9,235 nucleotides of DNA, from positions 1 through 9,235 of the forward strand of contig CAJWHX010000109.1 in assembly GCA_913040875.1 (NCBI GenBank), written 5' to 3'. How positions within the stretch are numbered: the stretch's first letter is position 1; every line of letters begins with the position of its first letter. The stretch comes from an uncultured Pseudomonadota bacterium (GTDB taxonomy: Bacteria; Myxococcota; UBA796). The translations under genes and the position numbers were made by a program. The notes below the pieces were generated by a model. The model saw only the letters and a list, made by a program, of their open reading frames with translations. It did no database searches and had not been told where the DNA came from. Below, piece after piece: positions 1-5,744 of this stretch.

Positions 1-935
1 GTGCAATAGGGTCTAGGCCAGTTAATTTTCATTTAGAGGCTTTAAAGAAGCTTGGCGCAAGCATAGAGCTGAAAAATGGTTATATTGAAGCAAGCGCAAA
101 AAGATTAAAGGGCGCAAGTATTAATTTTGAGGGTATAACGGTAACCGGTACTGAAAACATCATGATGGCCGCGGTCCTCGCTGATGGAATCACGACCATT
201 CACAATGCTGCACGAGAGCCTGAGATCGTTGACCTGGCAAATTTTCTACGTAGTATGGGAGCCCGTATCCAAGGAGATGGGACGTCTACGTTGATTATTG
301 ATGGTGTCCCTGCACTTCGACCCTCTCGTCAACCATATTCGGTAATGGGTGATCGAATTGAGGCTGCGACATACATTGTGGGTGCTGTAATGACCCGCGG
401 GAATGTCACTCTAACAGGTGTTCCTGTTGCAGATCTGGCTTTTCTGTGCAACATTGTAAAAGAAGCAGGTGGAACCATTGATATTCACAATGCAAGTTCC
501 TTAACTGTTTCTCACTCGGGTCCAATACGACCAGTTTCTGTTGTTACGGCACCACACCCGGGATTTGCTACAGATATGCAAGCACAATGGATGACTTTAA
601 TGAGTATTGCAGAAGGAAGCTGTACAGTAACCGAAAAGATTTTTGAAAATCGTTTTATGCATGTACCCGAATTGACTCGATTGGGAGCCAATGTGCAGAC
701 AGATGGTCGTATAGCTCACGTTCAAGGTGTAGAGACCTTTTACGGTGCAACTGTTATGGCTACAGATCTCCGGGCTTCTGCAAGTTTGGTGTTGGCTGGT
801 TTGATAGCAGAAGGTCAGACGGAGGTCCTAAGGGTGTATCACTTGGATCGTGGTTATGCGAAGTTGGTTGAGAAAATGCAATCGTTGGGTGCAACCATCG
901 GTCGATTTGCCTCCTCAGAGACTGTAGAATTGTGA
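1..935 (+). CDS. murA: UDP-N-acetylglucosamine 1-carboxyvinyltransferase, 5'-truncated by window edge
   Basis: MurA transfers enolpyruvate from PEP to UDP-GlcNAc, the first committed step of peptidoglycan precursor synthesis in the cytoplasm. The reading frame is open from base 3 (AIGSRP...) to the TGA at 933-935, so 311 codons of a usual ~420 are present; an ATG at 162 is internal, not the start. Recognisable blocks are GSRP (Arg at E. coli position 120), NAAREPEIVDLANFL, the PHPGFATDMQAQ loop with the catalytic Asp (E. coli 305), ENRFMHVPEL, ATDLRASASLVLAG and YHLDRGYAK (Arg 397 equivalent). The two bases before the first full codon are GT, which fits the TGT of the fosfomycin-target Cys115 and excludes the Asp codons (GAY) of resistant MurAs. 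Lys22 and the N-terminal part lie outside. The next gene, dnaG, follows after 40 bp on the same strand. The first ~150 bp look more AT-rich than the rest. Confidence 0.97.
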   Translation, partial: AIGSRPVNFHLEALKKLGASIELKNGYIEASAKRLKGASINFEGITVTGTENIMMAAVLADGITTIHNAAREPEIVDLANFLRSMGARIQGDGTSTLIIDGVPALRPSRQPYSVMGDRIEAATYIVGAVMTRGNVTLTGVPVADLAFLCNIVKEAGGTIDIHNASSLTVSHSGPIRPVSVVTAPHPGFATDMQAQWMTLMSIAEGSCTVTEKIFENRFMHVPELTRLGANVQTDGRIAHVQGVETFYGATVMATDLRASASLVLAGLIAEGQTEVLRVYHLDRGYAKLVEKMQSLGATIGRFASSETVEL

Positions 936-975
936 GCCGTCCATTTTAGGACCAATCGAAAGAGTGTGAGAGTAG

Positions 976-2811
976 ATGGGAATTTCAGAAAGTGTCATAG
1001 AACAAGTTCGCGACCAAGTTCGAATTGAGGACGTGGTTGGTCGAGTTGTCTCTTTGCAACCAGGTGGTCGTGCGGGTGACTTGAAAGGACTTTGTCCATT
1101 TCACAATGAAGATACACCAAGCTTTCATGTAGATATGACACGCAATGTCTTTTATTGCTTTGGTTGTCAAGAAGGTGGGGATGTATTCAACTTCGTTCAG
1201 AAAACTCGCGGGATTGGATTTATTCAAGCCGTTAGAGAGTTGGCAGATGAACTTGGTGTTGTCGTTACTCAAAGTTCTGAGAGATCCAAAAGGCAGTATC
1301 AGAAAAAACAATCTTTGTACGATGTGTGCCAGCTGGCTTGTGACTTCTTCCATAAGCAGCTTATGGTGGCCCCTCAGGGTCAAGAAGCTCGAGATTATTT
1401 GACCTCTCGTGGACTTGATTCCGAGGCTAGGATTGATTTCTCATTGGGGTACGCTCCTGCTTCTTCAGAGATATTTTTAACCGCTATGCATGCTTCCAAC
1501 GTAAAACTGGAAGCCTTGGTTGAGGCTGGTCTGGCTCGTTATCGCAATTCGGATCGACCTAGCGAAGGCGTGTATGCAATGTTTCGAAATCGTCTGATTA
1601 TCCCCATTCGAAACGCTCAAGGCCGAGTGGTGGCCTTTGGTGGTCGACGTATGCCTTCGGACAATAGTTCCCCCGCAAAATATGTTAACTCTCCCGAAAC
1701 GCCAATCTATAAAAAGTCTCAAACGTTGTTTGGATTGTCTTTTGCGAGAGGGTCCATTCAGCGAAAAGGGCGCATGATCATCGTTGAGGGCTATTTTGAT
1801 GTGATAGCTTTACACAGGCAGGGATTTAAAGAAACCATTGCCACGTGCGGAACAGCGCTCACTACAGAGCATGTACAAGTGTTGCGTCCGTTGGCACGTC
1901 GAGCCATCGCTTTGTTTGATACTGATGAAGCAGGTGTGCGGGCTGCGGAGAAATCGTTGCCGCTCTTTTGGGAAGGACAAATTGAGCCGCTTCGACTCGC
2001 GTTGGGTGAAGCGAAAGATCCAGATGAGTTCTTCATGGAAGAGCAGAATACTGCTGAAACATTTGAACGTCTAGTTTCCAAGGCAGAGCCGCTCTTTGAC
2101 ACCAAGGTGCACACCTTAATTGATAAATTGGGTATGACACCCGGCGCTGTAGAGCAAATAATTGACCAGGTGATTCCGATTGTACAAAAGATGCCAACGT
2201 TAGCGCGTCAGGCAAGCATCCAATCTTTGGCTCGAAAGTTGGGTGTCTCGGCAATGTCTATACAGGCCCGAATGCAGAGGGTGAAAGGAGAAGATGTGCA
2301 GGTGGGAGAGGGGTATGTGTCTCCCTATCCTAGAACATTTACAGATCTGTTTTGGTTGACCATTCATTTTCCCGAGGAGACCTTGTCCGCATTTGAGGAT
2401 ATTGAAGATCCGAATGCTTTGCACGTGATTCATTTTGGTGTTCCTGTAGCCGTATTGTCCACTAATTTTGAAGAGATTAGTACGTTTGGTCGTCTACTGC
2501 AGGGCGAATCCTTGCAAGAAGTCTTACAGGATATCGCTCAAGAATCCTTTCGGAAAATGTTGCTTAAGCAGTCTCTCACAAGTGAATTGTTTGCCGAAGA
2601 AAATGCAGCAGCAGCGGCTAAGAACTTGCGAGATAGACTAGAAATGTCAGCCTGTTGGGCGAAAATTAAGATTGTAACCGCAGATTTGAAAAAAATATCT
2701 CCCTCTGATCAAACAAAATGGTTAGAACAGTTAACGTTACTGCAAGATCTACGGTCAACCTACGAAGATTTAAGTCGGAAAGCCAACACACCAAATCGGA
2801 GTGCATCATGA
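976..2811 (+). CDS. dnaG: DNA primase
   Basis: DnaG makes RNA primers at the replication fork and docks on the DnaB helicase. The 611 residues have the standard three-part layout. The N-terminal CHC2 zinc ribbon shows C40-x2-H43-x17-C61-x2-C64 (LCPFHNEDTPSF, YCFGC). The RNA polymerase/TOPRIM core holds the VEGYFDV motif with catalytic E271, and D315-T-D317-E-A-G, followed by KDPDEF. A helical C-terminal part (about 430-611) should be the DnaB-binding domain; it is poorly conserved, as is usual. Where most DnaGs have D-G-D the middle residue here is Thr. The start at 976 is fixed by an in-frame TGA at 967-969 and by no other early ATG, although the only Shine-Dalgarno candidate (GAGAG, 968-972) is weak and close. 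It lies 40 bp after murA and just before rpoD, as in the macromolecular-synthesis operon, but without rpsU upstream. Confidence 0.98.
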   Translation: MGISESVIEQVRDQVRIEDVVGRVVSLQPGGRAGDLKGLCPFHNEDTPSFHVDMTRNVFYCFGCQEGGDVFNFVQKTRGIGFIQAVRELADELGVVVTQSSERSKRQYQKKQSLYDVCQLACDFFHKQLMVAPQGQEARDYLTSRGLDSEARIDFSLGYAPASSEIFLTAMHASNVKLEALVEAGLARYRNSDRPSEGVYAMFRNRLIIPIRNAQGRVVAFGGRRMPSDNSSPAKYVNSPETPIYKKSQTLFGLSFARGSIQRKGRMIIVEGYFDVIALHRQGFKETIATCGTALTTEHVQVLRPLARRAIALFDTDEAGVRAAEKSLPLFWEGQIEPLRLALGEAKDPDEFFMEEQNTAETFERLVSKAEPLFDTKVHTLIDKLGMTPGAVEQIIDQVIPIVQKMPTLARQASIQSLARKLGVSAMSIQARMQRVKGEDVQVGEGYVSPYPRTFTDLFWLTIHFPEETLSAFEDIEDPNALHVIHFGVPVAVLSTNFEEISTFGRLLQGESLQEVLQDIAQESFRKMLLKQSLTSELFAEENAAAAAKNLRDRLEMSACWAKIKIVTADLKKISPSDQTKWLEQLTLLQDLRSTYEDLSRKANTPNRSAS

Positions 2812-2924
2812 TACTGGCGATTCTACAATGCTTCAATAAAGCTGATACAGCTGTTGATTTTGCAAGGCAATCCCATTTGCAATCTCTCCCTCAATCAAAC
2901 CCCTCAAGCAGGAGTACTGTGTGA
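2808..2924 (+). CDS. Possible 38-residue small protein or coupling peptide between dnaG and rpoD
   Basis: An ATG at 2808 overlaps the dnaG stop as ATGA (2808-2811). The frame runs 38 codons to a TGA at 2922-2924 that overlaps the rpoD ATG as TGATG. A GGAG at 2798-2801 lies 6 bases before the ATG, a good ribosome-binding arrangement. The peptide begins MILAILQCFNKADTAVDF and has a Ser/Pro/Gln-rich C-terminal half; I recognise no family. Seen directly: both overlaps and the Shine-Dalgarno. Inferred: that it is translated, either as a real small protein or as a device that carries ribosomes from dnaG to rpoD. A 110-bp frame without stops can arise by chance, so this remains tentative. Confidence 0.4.
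   Translation: MILAILQCFNKADTAVDFARQSHLQSLPQSNPSSRSTV
2910..2914 (+). promoter_or_regulatory. Ribosome-binding site of rpoD
   Basis: AGGAG lies 9 bases before the ATG at 2924 and 6 bases before an in-frame GTG at 2921. Both starts are within a workable distance. The ATG is preferred because it is the stronger codon and forms a TGATG stop-start junction with the preceding small frame. Confidence 0.7.
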
Positions 2925-4723
2925 TGAAATTTTCAACCCTTGATGGCATCCGTCAAAATTTGGATGACTGGAAAAAGGTCGGTAAAGTAGACAGTGAAGT
3001 GTTGTTTGATCAACTGCCCATGGAAGACCTTGGTGCTGATGGCATGGATGATTTGTTGCAGTTTTTACATAAAGAAGGCATCGAATTTGTTGAAACCGAT
3101 ATGGACGTGCAGTGTACGATGGAATCAGAATCATCGACTCAAGAAGATAAGGAAACTGTAGAACAAGATCCGGAAGAGGATGTTCGTCTAGACAGTCCTC
3201 TGCCTCGTCATACTTCCAGACGAAGTACAAAACCGACCCGCGTTCAAGTGGACACAGATGATGATTCTGTTCGTGCTTACTTACGCCGGATGGGTAATTT
3301 TGACTTGCTGTCTAAGAATGATGAACAGATCATAGCCAAACGGATTCAACGCGGAGAAGAGTTGCTCCTTGGCTCTATTTTTATCACTCCGTGTGCAATC
3401 CGCATTCTGAATGTGTTAATCGAGGAAGATGAAGAACGTAAGGTCCGATACAAACGTTCTGGTAAAGAACCCCCTCCGAAATTGAGTGAAGATGGTCGCA
3501 CATTGAATGATATTCAGGCGGAGATGACACTAACGATAGACAAACTGCAAGATATCCGTGCAGAACTCAAACGTGTCAAAACCAAAAAAGGTACAAAGGA
3601 GTTTACAGAGGCATTGGATCTCCTTAGTCAAAAGGCAGTATCGACTATGAAAACCGTCGAAATCCCACGTTCTTTGATACAAGATGCCTGTAAACTGATG
3701 ACTTCACGAGCCCAAGAGGTTCGAGATTATCAAAAGTCTCTCAAATCCATCGCCAATGAAGTGGGTGTCCCACTGGAAGATTTGCGTAAAGTTATTCGGA
3801 AAGTTCGACGAACTCCTGAAAATGGTGGCTATGAGATCATGGAGCAAACGGGCATCGATGAAGCTGGGTGGACAGACATTGACAGTCGTGTTCGCAAAGA
3901 AATCCGTCGGATTGATAAAGTTGAAAAGCAAATGGGTCTGCAAAAGCATGATCTGATCGCACTGGCCAAAAATATTCGGAGGGGGATGGCTCTTTCGGAG
4001 CGCGGGAAGAAGGAGATGGTTGAATGCAATCTACGTCTTGTAGTGTCGATTGCCAAGAAATCTCAAGGTCGTGGAATGGACTTTTTGGATTTAATTCAAG
4101 AGGGGAATATTGGTTTGATAAAGGCGGTGGAAAAGTTTGAGCATGAACGAAACTTAAAGTTCAGTACCTATGCGTCCTGGTGGATTCGTCAATCCATCTC
4201 TCGTGCCATTGCGGACCAAGCTAGAACCATTCGTGTACCTGTGCACATGATCGAAACCATCAATAAGATGGTTCGTTTACAGCGCTATTTAATGCAAGAA
4301 TTTGGTCGTATGCCTTCTCAAGAAGAACTGGCTGATCAAATGGATATGAGCGTAGAGCGATTGGCTCAGATTCAGAAAATCGCAAAGGAGCCCATCTCTC
4401 TAGAGATCACAGTTGGTGAGGATGATGATAGTCAGCTGGTAGACTTTATTGAAGATACAGATATTGCGCAACCAGAAGAGATCATTGAGATGCAAGGTTT
4501 GCGTGCAGAGGTAGACCGACTTCTGGCTCGTTTAAAGCCTCGTGAGGAACGCGTTTTGCGACGACGATACGGCATTGGTGAAGATTCAAACCAGACGCTG
4601 GAAGAAGTGGGATCAGAGTTTGATGTGACACGTGAACGCATTCGTCAGATTCAGTCTCGAGCCATCTTTAAGCTGCGCAAATCTGCTCATAAGTCGAGAT
4701 TAAAGCCGTATCTAGACAACTAG
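2924..4723 (+). CDS. rpoD: RNA polymerase primary sigma factor (sigma-70 family)
   Basis: The 599-residue protein has every region of a primary sigma factor. Region 1.1 is at about 15-60 (FDQLPMEDLGADGMDDLLQF), which marks it as housekeeping, not alternative. An acidic linker follows, then region 1.2 (DSVRAYLRRMG, about 115-145), a ~200-residue helical non-conserved region, and regions 2.1-2.4 (about 363-440). The latter include the core-binding DLIQEGNIGLIKAVEKF and the -10-reading YASWWIRQSISRAIADQ. Region 3 follows, and region 4 (about 527-599) ends in the -35-reading helix DVTRERIRQIQ. Small departures from E. coli are Ser for Thr440 in region 2.4 and Gln for the Glu in the common RQIEAKA motif; both are conservative. 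The C-terminus YLDN matches the family's FLDD-like end. The start could be GTG 2921. The stop codon lies within an 8-bp tandem repeat, and a strong terminator follows about 55 bp later. Confidence 0.97.
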   Translation: MKFSTLDGIRQNLDDWKKVGKVDSEVLFDQLPMEDLGADGMDDLLQFLHKEGIEFVETDMDVQCTMESESSTQEDKETVEQDPEEDVRLDSPLPRHTSRRSTKPTRVQVDTDDDSVRAYLRRMGNFDLLSKNDEQIIAKRIQRGEELLLGSIFITPCAIRILNVLIEEDEERKVRYKRSGKEPPPKLSEDGRTLNDIQAEMTLTIDKLQDIRAELKRVKTKKGTKEFTEALDLLSQKAVSTMKTVEIPRSLIQDACKLMTSRAQEVRDYQKSLKSIANEVGVPLEDLRKVIRKVRRTPENGGYEIMEQTGIDEAGWTDIDSRVRKEIRRIDKVEKQMGLQKHDLIALAKNIRRGMALSERGKKEMVECNLRLVVSIAKKSQGRGMDFLDLIQEGNIGLIKAVEKFEHERNLKFSTYASWWIRQSISRAIADQARTIRVPVHMIETINKMVRLQRYLMQEFGRMPSQEELADQMDMSVERLAQIQKIAKEPISLEITVGEDDDSQLVDFIEDTDIAQPEEIIEMQGLRAEVDRLLARLKPREERVLRRRYGIGEDSNQTLEEVGSEFDVTRERIRQIQSRAIFKLRKSAHKSRLKPYLDN

Positions 4724-4743
4724 ACAACTAGACAACTAGACAA
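4712..4743 (+). repeat. Four perfect tandem copies of CTAGACAA across the rpoD stop codon
   Basis: The unit CTAGACAA occurs at 4712-4719, 4720-4727, 4728-4735 and 4736-4743 without a mismatch. Copy 1 encodes Leu-Asp and starts the final Asn codon; copy 2 supplies the last base of that codon and the TAG stop. As long as two copies remain, gain or loss of units does not change the protein, so the array can expand into the 3' untranslated region at no coding cost. It looks like replication-slippage expansion of the end of the gene. Confidence 0.95.
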
Positions 4744-4760
4744 GGTTGATTGGCCTAGTG

Positions 4761-4772
4761 TCTCGTACGAGA
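4761..4772. other. 12-bp perfect palindrome TCTCGTACGAGA
   Basis: A self-complementary dodecamer lies between the rpoD repeat array and the terminator. It could form a small RNA hairpin in the rpoD 3' untranslated region or be a protein-binding site. Nothing else in the sequence indicates which, and a chance palindrome is possible. Confidence 0.35.
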
Positions 4773-4777
4773 ATACA

Positions 4778-4805
4778 AAAAGGGAGAGCAATTGCTCTCC
4801 CTTTT
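4778..4805. terminator. Bidirectional intrinsic terminator between convergent operons
   Basis: A perfect 28-bp inverted repeat has its centre between 4791 and 4792. The left arm is AAAA-GGGAGAGCAA and the right arm is its exact complement ending in TTTT. It therefore gives a GC-rich stem with a U-tract on either strand. It lies 54 bp after the rpoD stop and 31 bp beyond the stop of the opposing lipoprotein gene, so it can end transcription from both sides. Confidence 0.92.
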
Positions 4806-4836
4806 ATTGTTTAGAGTCTGTAGGCTGGGCTTCCAG

Positions 4837-5712
4837 TTATGGTGCTCCCTTGTCTCCTGGAGGCTTTGCTCCACCGAGAGGTGCTTTTAAGTTTGCCGGT
4901 GAGAACTGAAAGTTAATGTCTTTGCGATCTTCATCGATGGGAATACCACCGCCACCTTCGTAGATGACAAACTTTTCGCCCATAGAGGCTTTACCATCAT
5001 CATCGGCATCAAGTAACAGCTCCAATACAACACGACCGTTGGATTTTGGAACGTTGATACTGTAGGCTCCACCGCCACGTGAGATACTGGCGCTTGTTAT
5101 GGTACCACCTTCTTCTATTTTGAGGTTTTCCGAGAGCGGGCCATCTTCTTCTGTCGGTTGGAATGAAGGGGTGATTCTCAACACAAATGGGACGTCACAT
5201 TCATCGCCTTTACAGGTGATGTTACCGGAAATGGTTACATGGTCCATTCCTTCGACACTTTTTTGTGTGTATTGTGGTGGTAGATCTTGACCTCCGAGAT
5301 CATTGAAGACACCCATGATGGATCCATCCTTTTCAATGTCCTCATCTGATGGGATTGTGAGTTCTTGATTCTCTACCGGTTGTATTTGTCCATCTCCTTC
5401 ACCTGGACCTGAGCCTTCTGTTCCCGGTGGTGGACCGTCAGGATTACCTCCTTGATTGTTGGCCTCACCTCCATTGTTTTGTCCAGGGGTACCGCCGCCA
5501 TTGTTACCGGGAGGATTGCCTTGTTCACCACCACCTTGGTTGTTTCCAGATCCATTACTGGGTCCATTGTTTGGTGCCTGAGCTTGATTGTTGCCACCTG
5601 GTGTGGGTGCAACATTGCTTCCAGGAGTACTGTTGGGCGAGTTGTTTGGTGTGGGAGGAGTTGGACATGCCATAAGCATCAATAATCCAGTAAAGAGTAG
5701 GGGTTTGGTCAT
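4837..5712 (-). CDS. Lipoprotein with Asn/Gly/Pro-rich linker and EF-hand-like calcium loop
   Basis: No named family is recognised. The 291-residue product starts with MTKPLLFTGLLMLMAC, a signal peptide with lipobox LMAC, so C16 should be lipidated. The next residue is Pro, not Asp, consistent with outer-membrane sorting. Residues 17 to about 112 form a disordered linker made almost only of Asn, Gly, Pro, Gln, Ser and Thr. The folded part (about 115-291) has a close cysteine pair C167-x4-C172, alternating beta-type hydrophobic patterns, GAYSINVP, and the 12-residue loop DADDDGKASMGE (235-246), which has acidic residues at EF-hand positions 1, 3, 5 and 12 and Gly at 6. A transthyretin-like or other beta-sandwich fold is possible but is a guess. 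The start at 5712 is chosen over an upstream in-frame ATG at 5736 because AGGAGG precedes it by 5 bases and it places the signal peptide at the N-terminus. It is the last gene of the four-gene envelope operon. Confidence 0.85.
   Translation of the reverse strand: MTKPLLFTGLLMLMACPTPPTPNNSPNSTPGSNVAPTPGGNNQAQAPNNGPSNGSGNNQGGGEQGNPPGNNGGGTPGQNNGGEANNQGGNPDGPPPGTEGSGPGEGDGQIQPVENQELTIPSDEDIEKDGSIMGVFNDLGGQDLPPQYTQKSVEGMDHVTISGNITCKGDECDVPFVLRITPSFQPTEEDGPLSENLKIEEGGTITSASISRGGGAYSINVPKSNGRVVLELLLDADDDGKASMGEKFVIYEGGGGIPIDEDRKDINFQFSPANLKAPLGGAKPPGDKGAP
4975..5010 (-). other. EF-hand-like calcium-binding loop within the lipoprotein
   Basis: Codons 235-246 read D-A-D-D-D-G-K-A-S-M-G-E. The canonical EF-hand ligand positions 1, 3, 5 and 12 are D, D, D and E, with the usual Gly at 6; position 8 is Ala where a larger aliphatic residue is common. 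No clear flanking helices are seen, so this is more likely a stand-alone calcium loop than a full EF-hand. Confidence 0.6.
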
Positions 5713-5717
5713 ATTGA

Positions 5718-5723
5718 CCTCCT
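5718..5723 (-). promoter_or_regulatory. Ribosome-binding site that decides the lipoprotein start
   Basis: AGGAGG read on the minus strand lies 5 bases before the ATG at 5712, in the 32-bp gap after the TSP3 gene. An alternative ATG at 5736 would place this site inside the coding region and put eight extra residues before the signal peptide. Confidence 0.85.
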
Positions 5724-5744
5724 GTATAAAATACAATGATGAGT

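Noticed and set aside
162..935. A separate 257-residue gene starting at ATG 162
   Set aside because: The MurA reading frame and its conserved residues continue upstream to the window edge, so this ATG is internal.
2859..2882. Two TTTGCAA copies 17 bp apart between dnaG and rpoD as an operator or promoter
   Set aside because: The core TTGCAA is a short palindrome, and no matching -35/-10 pair with correct spacing is seen; chance is likely in this AT-rich gap.
4441..4500. rpoD as an alternative sigma factor, because of its variant residues in regions 2 and 4
   Set aside because: Region 1.1, region 1.2, the long non-conserved region and the dnaG neighbour all mark the primary sigma factor; the changes are conservative.
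5427..5685. Plus-strand frames rich in Cys, His and Trp opposite the lipoprotein linker
   Set aside because: They are the complement of the Asn/Gly/Pro linker codons; the minus-strand reading has a lipobox, a strong ribosome site and a folded domain.
5713..5736. Upstream start of the lipoprotein at 5736
   Set aside because: It would place AGGAGG inside the coding region and add residues before the signal peptide; the ATG at 5712 has ideal spacing.
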